Assembly (NCBI GenBank): GCA_013368445.1
Contig: JAACJO010000006.1
Span: forward strand, 930,001-994,000
Source of the DNA: Leucocoprinus leucothites
Lineage: Eukaryota > Basidiomycota > Agaricomycetes > Agaricales > Agaricaceae
Reading direction: 5' to 3'
DNA length: 64,000 nt
The position numbers and the translations under genes are program-made. Below, in pieces: positions 21,455 through 32,466 of the stretch (the stretch's first letter is position 1; each line of letters opens with the position of its first letter). The notes below the pieces were generated by a model. That model saw nothing but the letters and a program-made list of their open reading frames with translations, was not told the DNA's origin and searched no databases.

Positions 21455-23950
21455 ATGATCATATCGCCATTTGTGGCTTTGGCTTTGACTGTAACGGCTC
21501 CTGGAGCTCTAGCTGGTCCAGTTCAAAAACCTGGCATTCGACTCCCACCTAGTGCAGCAGCGAATAAAGCTGCTGTAGTTGACATATTCACCAGAAGTTA
21601 CGAATCATACAAGTGGGTTTTTATGTTCAAACTCCGCGAAGAAGTGCTCTGACGGTGGTGCTGCTTAGGGAATTTGCCTTTGGTCATGATGACCTTTCGC
21701 CTTTAAGCAAGAGCTTTTCCGATGGTAGGAATGGCTGGGGTGAGTACTGAATGACTTGGACTAATGCGTACATCTCATGCCTGGTCTGACTGCAGGTGCT
21801 TCAATCGTTGATGCTTTGAGTACTATGGTACGAGTTTTATCCTGGTGTGCTATACTACTTGGCTGATCAGTTCGGACTGTTAACAAACTATAGAGCATCA
21901 TGGGCCTTGATGTAATCCTTTTCTTCAACACCATGCTCAGCGAGCTGAATGAATTACTTCGTGCAGGACTTCCTTGAAGAAGCAATCGCTTTCTCGAGCA
22001 AGATTGATTTCAGCAAGTCCAAGACACCCGATACCGTCAGGTAAGACTTTCTGTTCTTTTCGGGTGAGTCTAGAAGCTGATTCTTTGAATTACAGTGTCT
22101 TTGAGAGCACTATCCGGTACCTCGGCGGCTTACTGAGTGCATATGAACTTACTGGCAAGAAATTCCCTGCCCTCGTGGACAGGGCGAGGGATATTGGCGA
22201 TAAGATGGCTTTCGCCTTCTCTAAGGTAAGCGACCCACGCCCTTGTTCATGCTTGCTTCTCCTTTAACAAAGTCCGATGCATGAATCGCACATTTATCCA
22301 CCGCATCAGAACAATGTGATTCCATTCGGGTTCCTCAACTTTTCAAATAATTCTCCGACTATAGCCAACGTACGTGCCCCACCGTAATTTGACCATCAAT
22401 GGAAGCTTATGGAGTTTCTGCTGGCTGCAATGAATTGACAGTCAAATATAGCTGAGGCCGGGACAGTGAGTTTTATTTTTATTTCGGTGATTTGTTGGCT
22501 CGGACGAGACTGATCTCCTTTGCTTGTTAGCTTGCTTTGGAGTGGGAAACTTTGACGAAGTATACCAGAAACTCTACATACGCTGATTTAACTCTCGGTG
22601 CTCTGCGGCATATCGCTCAGTTGGTTTGTCTCTCCCACTCTGGCACTTGCCTAAGTGTATCATGTGCTGAGACTGTCTTTTTCCCTAGCCTGCACCACTG
22701 CCTGGCCTGGCTGCTCAAGGTATCGACCCACGTACGGGAGAATTCGTCGGTGGCTATGTCGTAAGTCTGTTACCATGCATTTGTGGGAAGATAACCGAGG
22801 GATGAGACATATTGACACCATGAACTTTAGACGTGGGGGGGCGGCTCCGACAGTTATTTTGAATACTTGATCAAGCATGCTCGACTCTCCAACACCGACG
22901 ATAACATATTCGCAGATACTTGGGCCACGGCTGTTGACTCTTCGATCAAGAGCCTATTGAGGACGTCGACTGTGGGAGGCCATGTCTATTTGGCGGACTT
23001 TGATTCGAACAAGCAGATCAGGCACGTCGGGTCGCATTTGGCCTGCTTCCATGGAGGCAATTGGCTTATGGGTGAGATTTCATGTGGGAAGGAGGTACTG
23101 ATTCTGAATTCAATGATTTGACTCCCAGGTGGTCGTCTGTTGAACAATCAGACGATTGTGAACATCGCTTTGCAATTGGTTGACGCTTGCTGGAATACAT
23201 ATGCCAGCACAGCGTACGTCTATCTCCTCTCTATCGCCTCCGTTCTTGCAATTGAAAACCTATCTTCGATAGCACTGGTATCGGCCCTGAAGCCTTTGCA
23301 TTCATCTCTGATGATGGAAACTTTACGGGCGGATCTACCCCGAGCAGGGCACAGCTCACATTCTACAACGAACATGGGTTCTACGTGACCAATGGCGGTT
23401 ATATCCTTCGTCCTGAGGTTCTTGAATCCAATTTCTATGCGTTCCGAGTGACGGGAGATACTAAGTACTTGGACCGGGCTGCGGCTGCCGTGAAGAGCTT
23501 CGACCAGTTCTTGGCTACGCCTAACGGGTTCGCTGGCTTGGAAGACGTTACTAACCCGAGCGCGGGACAGATTGATGATACGGAAAGTTTCTGGTTTGCG
23601 GAGGTCTTGAAATATTTGTGAGTGCTTCTTCAGTGCATATTTGTTGTTAGGTCGGCTAAAGGATGCGATAGGTACCTCACGTTCGACGATCCCGAGCACA
23701 TTCATCTAGATCGATGTGAGTTTTATCGTATTGCGTGATTGAGCCTTGTATACTATTGTGACCCTTCGTAGATGTTTTCAACACCGAAGCCCATCCCTTC
23801 GAAGCCCCACCTTTGAGGGGTAAGTACGGTAGTGGTGGGGTTCTTCCACCCAAACCAGGCTTCACACCGAAATCTGTCGGCGCACCGCTCCCTGCTATCA
23901 GCCCCAACGCGAAAGTTGGGCCTGCCTCCACGAATACGGGAGATGTCTGA
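21455..23950 (+). CDS. GH47 alpha-1,2-mannosidase, secreted (copy C, three introns fewer)
   Basis: Model (15 exons): 21455-21612, 21669-21739, 21796-21827, 21894-21911, 21967-22040, 22096-22225, 22310-22369, 22442-22465, 22531-22623, 22689-22760, 22831-23071, 23129-23213, 23273-23617, 23672-23715, 23772-23950; 541 residues. Signal peptide at residues 1-20 (ending GALA). The GH47 landmarks are complete: FAFGHDDL, RNGWGASIVDA, TMSIMGLDD, GGGSDSYFEYL, HLACFHGGNW, ILRPEVLES, ESFWFAEVLKYL and FNTEAHPF. Compared with copies A and B, exons 2+3, 11+12 and 13+14 are fused without any change in phase: exon lengths 72 and 241 equal 16+56 and 132+109. The C-terminal tail is shorter and Pro/Lys-rich. Expected role as for copy B; whether the three differ in expression or substrate cannot be read from sequence. 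Confidence 0.9.
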
Positions 23951-24613
23951 TTTGTGGAACTGAGATGAATAGAGTCGACGATATTAATGACATTTCCTCT
24001 TGAATTTTCCTTCATTGCTGTATTTGTGCCCTTTCCTCTGAACATGGATTTTCTTGATCGCTGATATGGAATTGATGCCCGATTGGTATGAGCCCTCATC
24101 TTCTCCGGGCCATTCAAAGGACCTCGTTGTCTTGCTCTGACGTTGCCCTTGTCTCGAGGCCAGGCAAAAAATATACCAAAGGTACTGGAGCTGCCCCAGG
24201 GCGACTTAAACGCTCGATCCTCTGATATTAAACTCTCGAGATAATAGTCAGACACCTTAATCGACCGGGCCACGGGGCATATATTAGCATGCCTACTTCA
24301 ACTTTTGCCGTCCGGCATAAATCCAATATGAAGGAAGTAACTAGCAATTGACTCTCGACTTGAATGTTGCTGCAGCTATAAGCATAGGCAGAATGTCTAC
24401 GTTGCTCTTGAAAACACACTCCCTACGATGTCCTGCTTGAAGTTGGGATTGTCAGTGTATCTGTGTCCTTTCTTCCGAACATGAGAGCTTTTAATTTATT
24501 GAGTATGATCTCTGTATTCGCAAAGCCGCCCGTCGTGTTACATACACCGCACAAAAGAAAGGAGTAACCATTAAGTTAAGCTGAAAAAGAATGGGTATGC
24601 GATGTGGGTATTT
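23951..24613. other. Intergenic region between GH47 copy C and SWP1 (convergent)
   Basis: Two opposing genes end here. Frames on the minus strand overlapping the end of copy C (24273-23677) have no recognisable domain and are shadows. Nothing else is evident. Confidence 0.5.
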
Positions 24614-25576
24614 TTAGTTTTTGACCCGACGCCTGGCAACGCTGCGCAGCGCGTGTTTACCAGTGAAGAGGGTGACGATAGCAAGAATGCCACCGTATAG
24701 AAGGACTTGACCGAGCCTGAGGTTGACCCAGTAGTAGAAGATGAGGACTTCGTACGCGCCGAGACTGGCGATGAAGGGGAGGATGCTGGGTGAGAAGGCG
24801 TGTGTGAGGCGCGGTGAGACTTGGGACCACTGGGAGGATTTGGTAGATGTTAGTACGGGTTTCTCAAGTAGGGTAGGTAGTGAGAAAACGCACGAGTCCG
24901 AGCAGGAGAGCCCAAGGTGCGAGAACTAAACCTGAGAACAACGTCGACACGAATTTGGATGGCAGCTTCTGGGCAGGAGCGAACGTGTGCTTGATCACCG
25001 GCAGGGGATGGAAATCTGCTTCTTCAGGATGCACACTCGGGGGTAACGATGCCGGTACATAAAGGTCAAACAACTCCACAGCGACAGGCGTGTAGTCCGG
25101 TTTGCCCAGATACAAGGTCACTTGGAGAGGAACACCTTCGACTGTCGGTGGGAAGCTCAAAGGTGGTTTCGCCATGTTCAGTTCAAATCTGGCTTTTCCG
25201 CCAGAAGTGACGCGAATGGGTTGGATGCCTTCTTCAGAGGTTGTGGCATCGTAGAAACGGAGGAAGGTTTGGTGGGGTTGGATTCCTTCCGAGGAGGATT
25301 TGTCAAGGACTTGGAAGGTGAGTTTAAGAGAGTCGGTCGTGTTGAGGGTTATAGGTGTAGAGATTTTATGTGCTAAGGAGAGCCTAAGTGAATTATTAGA
25401 ATTTACAATATTGTGAGTACTAGGCGGTTGTAGTATTAGAGTTGGATTGCTTACGGTTCAGAACGGAGTTGTAGACCTTTTTCGCCAAGGACTACGACCC
25501 GCGGAGACTGGAGGGTAAGGATTTTGGCATGTACGGAAGCTGCGAGGAGCAGCAGCGACGCGATGAGGGCCTGCAT
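24614..25576 (-). CDS. SWP1: Oligosaccharyltransferase subunit Swp1 / ribophorin II
   Basis: Model on the minus strand: exons 25576-25455, 25383-24894 and 24829-24614 (introns 71 and 64 bp); 275 residues, close to yeast Swp1 (about 286). The N-terminus (MQALIASLLLLAASVHA) is a signal peptide. The body is a beta-rich luminal domain (SPRVVVLGEKGLQL, PHQTFLRFYDATT). The C-terminal third has three hydrophobic segments around SKFVSTLFSGLVLAPWALLL, SILPFIASLGAYEVLIFYYW and QVLLYGGILAIVTLF, ending with a basic RRRVKN tail; a PVIKHTFAP-type stretch before the first segment is characteristic of ribophorin II. The protein is a structural subunit of the ER complex that transfers the glycan to Asn in nascent secretory proteins. 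No defect seen. Confidence 0.88.
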
Positions 25577-26060
25577 GAGTGGACGATGACCTGGAATAGC
25601 AGCGCCAAGTAACACGTCGGTGGCCTATTGACGTGTTATCACTTCCGTGGGAACTATGATACAATTCTTCTCACCCCTTTACAGACGACCTGAATCTGGA
25701 CGCTCACTGAGTGCGTTGTATATCGTGTACTTACATGCTGGCTCTTAGATCTTCGATGAAATGGTAATTTCTACTGTGGTTTAGCAGGTAGTTTGTCTTC
25801 AGAGATTTAAGCTGGCTTTCGGAAGCTAAAGCTTCGTACAGGCTACCATGAAAAGGGATTTCGAAATTTCCGCTGTTCTCTAAGAAAGTAGTGTAGGCTT
25901 TTCTTACTCCTATTTTACCTTCATACTTGCCGGTCCTAGGCCTCAAGGCCTCTCATATAAGGCGCTTTTTGGTTCCTCCGAAGCTCTGCAGAAAAAGTTT
26001 ACCGCATTGAAAGGAACGAAGACCCATTTAAACCAAAAAAGTAAGTGTAACTGAGACGAA
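25577..26060. other. Intergenic region between SWP1 and tRNA-Cys
   Basis: Presumed SWP1 promoter side and the tRNA 3' flank. A short minus-strand frame here (25946-25731) has no recognisable feature. Confidence 0.5.
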
Positions 26061-26153
26061 GTCCCGGAGGCGATTTGAACGCCTGACCCCGAGATTACTA
26101 GGACAGCCAAAGACCACTGCAATCTCATGCTATAACCACTTAGCTACCGGGAC
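26061..26153 (-). tRNA. tRNA-Cys (anticodon GCA) with 21-nt intron
   Basis: The minus-strand product folds as a full cloverleaf. The acceptor stem GTCCCGG pairs with CCGGGAC (7/7). The D stem is GCTA/TAGC. The anticodon stem TGAGA pairs with TCTCG (one G-U). The variable loop is 5 nt, and the T stem AGGCG/CGCCT encloses TTCAAAT. The anticodon loop starts TTGCAG, giving anticodon GCA. A 21-nt intron (plus-strand 26096-26116) lies directly after position 37, the canonical eukaryotic site. Mature length without CCA is 72 nt. The internal boxes for RNA polymerase III are provided by the D arm (TAGCTAAGTGG) and T arm (GTTCAAATC). Because of the intron the identity depends on where the loop is cut, but the pairing leaves little choice. 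Confidence 0.8.
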
Positions 26154-26287
26154 GACGACAAGCAGATATCAAATCAAAAATAGGCTCCTATCCCGATATG
26201 GTAACTGGAGGCAGGTGACGCGTCCCAAGAGGATACGCGTCTTCAAGTTCATTACCACTCCAAAGTTCAAACACAAGAACGCCTACC

Positions 26288-28013
26288 ATGGCCGACGTAG
26301 AGATGAGGAAACAAGACGAGAAGAAGGAAGAGGAGAAGAAAGAAGAAAACAAGACTCCGCCTCCTCCTCCAACACCTCTTGCGGAAATCAAGGCCAATGT
26401 CGCTCTAATTGATAAAGCGGTCTCGACGCTCGAACCTCGCTTTACGCATAGAGTGCTGAGATCTCTCACTGCTTTGAGAAAACGCACGGACGTCACTGTT
26501 CTGAGAAACGCCGTCGAGGATATTTATCCCAAAGGTGAGTTTATGTCGAATTATGGCGACTGGGATGGATGTAACTAATAGATGAATTGACCGGATAGAG
26601 AGCGCTACCAAGAAATCGCTCCTTTCATGGCTTCCTGGCTCTTCAGACTCTGCAGCTTCCATGGACATCGATCCAAAGCCAACGACATTAGAGCCTGTGC
26701 CTGAAGTGGAGATCTACCTCCGTCTCTTGACTACCTATATCCTACTCAGCTCATCCGAGGGTTATGCCAAAGCACTGCAATTGGCGAAAGAGACGGGAGA
26801 GAAAATCTCGCAGCTGAACCGTAGGAGTATGGATCCTATCGCTGCCAAAGTCTGGTATGCCGTGGATCGGGCATATGAACTCGGTGGAGATCTCGCTGAT
26901 GCTCGCCCGTATGTAACGGTTTCTTTTCTGTCGTCTGAAGACCCACACTGACTGGCCCTTTCATTCCAGACTCTTACTCTCCGCACAACGTACTGCTTCT
27001 CTTCGACACGATGATGAATCCCAAGCCGCTCTCATTAACTGTCTTCTCCGCAACTACATTCACTACAGTCTCTTTGACCAAGCTGATAAACTCGTCTCAA
27101 AGACCACGTTCCCAACCAGCGCCAGTAACGGTCAATTCGCTCGTTACCACTATTATCTTGGCCGTATCAAAGTCGTTCAACTCAACTATTCCGAGGCTCA
27201 TCGTAATCTGCAACAAGCTATTCGACGTGCACCTCAGCCGAGAACAGCACCTGGGTTTTATCAGGCTGTACACAAATTCTTCATCGTTGTGGAATTATTG
27301 ATGGGCGATATTCCTGATCGAAGTTTGTTCAGACATCCGGTTTTGGAGAAAGCCTTGATTGCTTATTTCGATATCGTTAAAGGTACTTATTACCCACCTT
27401 CCTCATCCTTTCGTAGTACTAACATTCATTTTATTCAGCCGTCCGCACTGGATCCCTCTCCCAATTCCAATCCACCCTCTCCAAGCATACTTCCACCTTC
27501 ACACTCGACAAAACTTACACTCTCATCTTACGTCTCCGACAAAACGTCATCAAAACAGGTATCCGACGTCTCTCCCTATCCTACTCTCGCATCTCCCTCC
27601 GCGACATTTGTCATAAATTGCATTTGGACTCGGAAGAAGATGCAGAGTATATTGTGGGCAAGGCCATACGTGATGGTGTGATTGAGGGAAGGATTGTTCA
27701 TGAGAATGGATGGATGGAATGTGCTGGACAGAAGGGAGGGTATGGACCTGAAGTTAGTGATATTTATGGAAGGAGGATTGCGTTTTGTTTGGATTTGCAT
27801 AATCAGAGTGTCAAGGTGCGTCTCTTTTTTTCTTTTTGGCGATGAGAGGTGCTGATATATTTGTGTGTGATGTTGTAGGCGATGCGCTACCCGCTCAATG
27901 CGCATAGGAAGGAACTGGCTGCTGCTGAAGGTGCGAGGGAGAGAGAAAAGGAGCTGGCAAAGGAGATTCAGGAGGGCGAGTTGGATGATGAGGATTTGGG
28001 AGGGGATTTCTAG
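26288..28013 (+). CDS. RPN3: 26S proteasome regulatory lid subunit Rpn3 (PSMD3)
   Basis: Model: exons 26288-26534, 26599-26908, 26970-27382, 27439-27815 and 27879-28013; 493 residues, the usual family length. The N-terminus is a Lys/Glu-rich low-complexity stretch followed by a Pro run. Helical repeat (TPR-like) segments follow, including [20 protein letters not shown] and [20 protein letters not shown]. The C-terminal half is a PCI domain (about residues 300-470) with [20 protein letters not shown] and [12 protein letters not shown]; the tail is acidic ([12 protein letters not shown]). Rpn3 is an essential non-catalytic lid subunit that helps place the deubiquitinase Rpn11 over the core. It is transcribed away from the tRNA gene, 134 bp downstream of it. 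No disruption seen. Confidence 0.93.
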
Positions 28014-28614
28014 ATACGGCGAAATACCCTGTGTAGTGTGAAGCGTGGTCCATGTAAACCTAATCGCAGCTGTTTTCTCCTTCTCTCAACTCAAGTGCAA
28101 TGGCTTTCCTTTTGGTTGCGAATAGGTATATGTGGTGTCCCGCGAGCTCAAATGCTCAGGTCTCACTCTGGTAATAGAGGAAAAGAAATGGGTGGTCATT
28201 GATTTCTAGCAGAATAATTTGTGTTTGGAGCCTTCCACATATTCGGAGGGGGCTATTGCATGAATGGCGATAATGTTAGCCATTACACCATATCCGATCA
28301 TGATAGGGTCCTGTGCATGACCTGCAGCTCCCAAGGCCAGTAAAAACTTGACCAGATAACGCCGAGGCTCTGTTTTCCTAAACGTGGGTTGGAGGGGATC
28401 AGCTCGCAAGACATGAAGCTTCTACAAGCTTTATATACACCTAAGTAGCTACCTAAATCCATAAGAAACATACCACAGTTGCCCAGCGCGTGATACATGG
28501 TTAAAAATAAAAGGCGGAATCCTAAATACCCTGGAACATTATGCTACAATGATAATAACAAGTGAATCGCGAAGAGTCATTACAAGTGCAACACCACAGG
28601 GTAAAATCAACACT
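28014..28614. other. Intergenic region between RPN3 and the minus-strand TM gene (convergent)
   Basis: Two overlapping minus-strand frames of about 66 codons (28498-28298, 28409-28206) show no domain and lie downstream of the stop of the neighbouring gene. They are probably 3' flank. Confidence 0.45.
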
Positions 28615-31600
28615 TTATACACCGGGACCTGTCAGTTCCACATCTGATGAGGTCGCAGGTGTTCTTCGTAGTTTCGGGTCCGACCAGAACTTCTTCCAAC
28701 TGTTACCAAGTTGCGTCCAGATTTGCTTATATCCCGCGATACTGCCCAGATCAGGATTTGTGGTCTCTTGACGGTGGCCCGATGCTCTATCGCTGTTACT
28801 ACCATGATATGAGGCGGATCCCCGGACTGAATGATTGTGCTCCGACTCCGTTTCGTTACCGTAATCTAGGTCAGCAATAGTCATGGTGGGGCCCAGGTCT
28901 TGCGGCTGTAGATGGATCGTCTTGTCCCAACCAATCCAGATACACCAGACAACGGTAAATCCAGTCAGAAGAGAGGCGGCGCCAATGATTCCGCGCGTGA
29001 CCGGCGTCGTGCCTTGGAAGCAGATGAAGCAAAAAGCACATAGGAACCCGATCATTCTGATGGTCAAAACGAGGGTCAATGATTGCTCGAGGCAGGAAGA
29101 GTGCTCAACGTACCCCCACATGAGGAAAGCAAACGGAAGGCTGTAGAGGATGGCCAGCATCTCCAGCCCTACGACCTTAGAGACGCGTTCATCCAGGAAT
29201 CGTAGCTGCAAGAAGGTTAGACGAAAGTAAAGAGATGGTCGTTAATTGTGGACTTGCAGCATCGGGTGCGGTTTCTGTGAGACGAATTCGATTCATCTTG
29301 ATGAGTAAGAGGCCCAGAAGAATGCTGCCTATACTCGCGACGACAGAGAGGTAAGAAGCAATTTGCGTAGGACTTCGAAATGGTGGAGTTACTTCGTCAA
29401 TACTTTGGATAGCCAATAATGCCATATTGGCGTTTAGCATCACGGTTGCCTGGGTGAATATTAGGCACTCGACTGACCGAAACGGCTGAAAGGATATGAC
29501 TCACGAAAAGTATAAACTCTTCCCATTGTTTGTTGAACTTGTTGATTAGGACCTTCCAGGTCGGTTCATGTACAATGTCGTCGACCCATATCCTCTCAAG
29601 AGCTTTCAGGTGCTGTAAAGGTGCTGCAAACAGGATTGGCGAAACCAGTCTTATGAGGAGGGTCCGTCTACGAATTGTACCATAGACAGAAGCGCCTCGA
29701 AGCAATCGGACAGCTGGCTCTCCGTAGAAGTGGACAAACCGTTCGCGCACTGGGAGCTTTATTGTAGCGGAGCGTCCACGAATATCATACAAGCAACGCA
29801 CCAAAGACGTTCATTAGTCTTGCCAGCATGCATGCTGATCCGATAGATGCGGTGTCTATATTTTCTAACGAGGGGCATCAAGGTCTGTCGCCACGGAGAA
29901 GAAGTTTTACTTACTCTTCAAGCTGTTTACCCATCCGAGCATTCTATTAAGGTCTTCATGTGTGTATGGTGCAATGGAAAACTCGGGTGACAGCATGGAA
30001 TCTAAATCTTTTCAGACATGTTCTTGGAGTGGTCGACAGAGACGAACCTGCGATGTAGTGTAGTAGAATATCACGTATCTCCGATACATGTTCAATTTTG
30101 AGGTTCAAAGTTGTTGGGTACAGTTCACAGTGACGCCTGTCATGTCTCAGCCAAACACTTGAACATTTGAAGGTTTCCTACCAGTATTGTGTCTCAATCG
30201 CGTGTTCTGGTTGTCATGCGTGAAAATATTTACATGCAGGTAAGGTACGATACTGACTTACTGAGGTGAAGCTTTGATTTATGCCCAGCTTCGGGGCTCC
30301 AATCACGAAGATTTGATGCGTAGTAATACTGAAGCCAAAAGATTGTCCGCTCCTGATGATTTGCAAAATAATACCCACAGTAGTAACCACCTTCTTCGTG
30401 AGGCTGAAGGTCTACGACAAGGTCATGAGGTGCAAGTGTTCTGCGAAGCCCGAGCCTCTCGATGAACTCCTCAAGTTTGGCGAGATGCCTCACCAGATGC
30501 TCAAAGATCACCCTGTCATAGAGGTATGCCTCAGTTATGACACGCTACGCCCGTGTCAACGCTGTAGGCAAATCGAGAAAAAGCACGACGTGTTCACTCA
30601 CTTTTTCCGAGTGCCAAAAATACATCTGACCTTCTGGGTGGATGATAGGCTGCCATCCTGCCGGGTTCCATGGGCTAAGCTAGCCTTAATTAATGATTAG
30701 GCCTGAGATGCGAGAGAGACACACGGTTCGAAGCGCATCGTCATAGGCTTCAGCACGACGTCTTTTGCTTTCCTGGATCTATCCGCACGTAAATAAACGA
30801 AAGGCAATGAAAAGCGCGTTTCCATACGCGAAAATCCTTCTATCATATCTGTAAACTCCTTCAGGTGCGGCAGGCCAGACTCTTTCCTCGGGGTCTGCGA
30901 ACTGCTCGGGGAGATCAACCGGTTCTATGATAGGAAGAGGCTCTGGCTCTGGCTCCGGCGTGACGGCTGATAGCCCACCCAGTCTATTAGAAATTCGAGA
31001 GCGCATGGAGGCGCGCGAGGCAATTGGGCGAAGGGAATGTGGAGGCCCAGGGGGAGTCTGAGGACGGGAAGGACCGAGTTTCGAGGGAACATGGGGGTGA
31101 AACGGAGCGTATGATGAAGGAGGACGTCCGCTAACTGAGGATCTTCCACCCGGAGAGATCGATCGAGGGCGTGTATTTGGTGAGGTAGGCCGCACGGATG
31201 AGCGTCTAGGGGCACTGAGATGGTTTTCTGGGAGCATCCCATTGGTTTCAGGGATCAGGCTGTGAGTTAGCTGTCTTGGTGACCCCCCTGGATCCCGGAC
31301 TCATAACCCCCTCCTGCGGCAGTGGTGGGAGAACTTGGTGACTGAGGTGAGTGAAGCATGATGGATATTCTGTCGGACTGCAGAGACTGTGCGTCAGTCG
31401 ATGAACCAGGTGTCTCTAACCGACCAGGTGGAGTGGCAACACGGTCTCCCAAAGAAGGGGGAAGCAAAGAGAACGACAAGCTTTCTGTCGAAGTCCCATT
31501 TGTTTGTCCACTTTCTGTCCCAGCTTGAGTTAGGTTCTGGTTACGATCCTGACTTGCCGTTTTTCCGTCAGCGATACTGGGCTTCTTGGTTGGGGAACAT

Positions 31601-31752
31601 GGCCGATACGAGACGAAACGCGACTGTATTAGCTTCAATACGATGGAGCAACGTTGGATGATTTTGGCCAGAGCTTTGAAGGTCTGAGCCCATGAGATCT
31701 TTGATATGCGACTGAGTAGTTGCAGTATATGTCGTAAAAGTCGTAAAATCAT
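28615..31752 (-). CDS. Multi-TM protein of the agaricomycete WW-type family (copy 1; model partly unresolved)
   Basis: Minus-strand gene with many short introns. The well-supported splices are 29450-29504, 29206-29253 and 29057-29113 (55, 48 and 57 bp); the upstream part is approximate. From the N-terminus: a basic amphipathic/hydrophobic start (MILRLLRHILQLLSRISKIS), a long Ser/Pro-rich region, a WW-like remnant (DLPEQFADPEERVW...GVYRYDRR) lacking clear paired Trp, a family block with TIFWLQ, a helical block (RERFVHFYGEPAVRLLRG, PTWKVLINKFNKQWEEFILF), and then at least four hydrophobic segments including ASYLSVVASIGSILLGLLLI and VVGLEMLAILYSLPFAFLMW. The C-terminus is a polar cytosolic-type tail. 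The family is abundant in mushroom genomes and has no known function. A frame at 31946-31752 could hold a further 5' exon. The first intron, near 31240-31310, has no good donor, so a damaged 5' region cannot be excluded. Confidence 0.6.
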
Positions 31753-32395
31753 CAGAGACGGGTATAATCGTAAGAAAAGGTGTCGGGTATGTTGAAAAGC
31801 AAAGTTTGAAGGGTAGAAGAGAAGAACACATGCTCATAAGCAACAAAGCTCCAATCAGGAAGCTTCGACCCCAAATTCGGCTCAGGTACATCAATCACCG
31901 GTGATTGTGGTTGAGAATATTTGAACAGGCTTGAGCTTACACTCACCGAACAGCGTATGAGCCGGACCAGACAGCGACGACCGTACTTCTTTCCGGTTGA
32001 TCATGCAGTGGGTAGCGCTCGACATGTATTTATGTTGTGATTTGCCACAAAACCCCCCAGTTTATGTAATGGCGCTTTCCAGGTTTCGTCAGAACTGAAG
32101 GGCTTGGGGAAGCCTTACAAGGTCTAAACCAAATTAGCGAGCACCTTTCAGTGCTACTAGTTGTGTACTATATGGGCTATCGACAAAGTGGTCATGCTGA
32201 CCGACAAATATCTAGTGTTTCTCGCTTCTCTTGAGGCAATGCAGAACATGTCAAAAAATCGGAATGAAGTTCACCGGCCCATAGATATCCGGATCCTGAA
32301 GGCTCGAATTGTGTACGAACACACAGAATGATACTGCTGAAGGTTTGAGCAAGAGACACACAATATGTACTTTCATTAAATTGGAATAATATCAA
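31753..32395. other. Intergenic region before tRNA-Glu
   Basis: Left part may belong to the 5' end of the minus-strand TM gene (a 64-codon frame 31946-31752). The rest has no gene-like frame. Confidence 0.4.
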
Positions 32396-32466
32396 TCGGA
32401 TATGGTGTAGTGGCTAACATTATCGCCTCTCACGCGATAGCCCGGGGTTCGATTCCCCGTATCCGA
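32396..32466 (+). tRNA. tRNA-Glu (anticodon CTC), intronless
   Basis: Acceptor stem TCGGATA pairs with TATCCGA (7/7). The D arm is GGTGTAGTGGCTAACAT, the anticodon stem ATCGC/GCGAT encloses loop CTCTCAC (anticodon CTC), and the T stem CGGGG/CCCCG encloses TTCGATT. The body is the standard fungal tRNA-Glu sequence, and a run of T (ATTTTT) directly downstream fits RNA polymerase III termination. Length 71 nt. Confidence 0.92.

Noticed and set aside
31752..31946. Separate small gene upstream of copy 1 of the TM family
   Set aside because: Frame of 64 codons without supporting signals; more likely a 5' exon or leader of the neighbouring gene.
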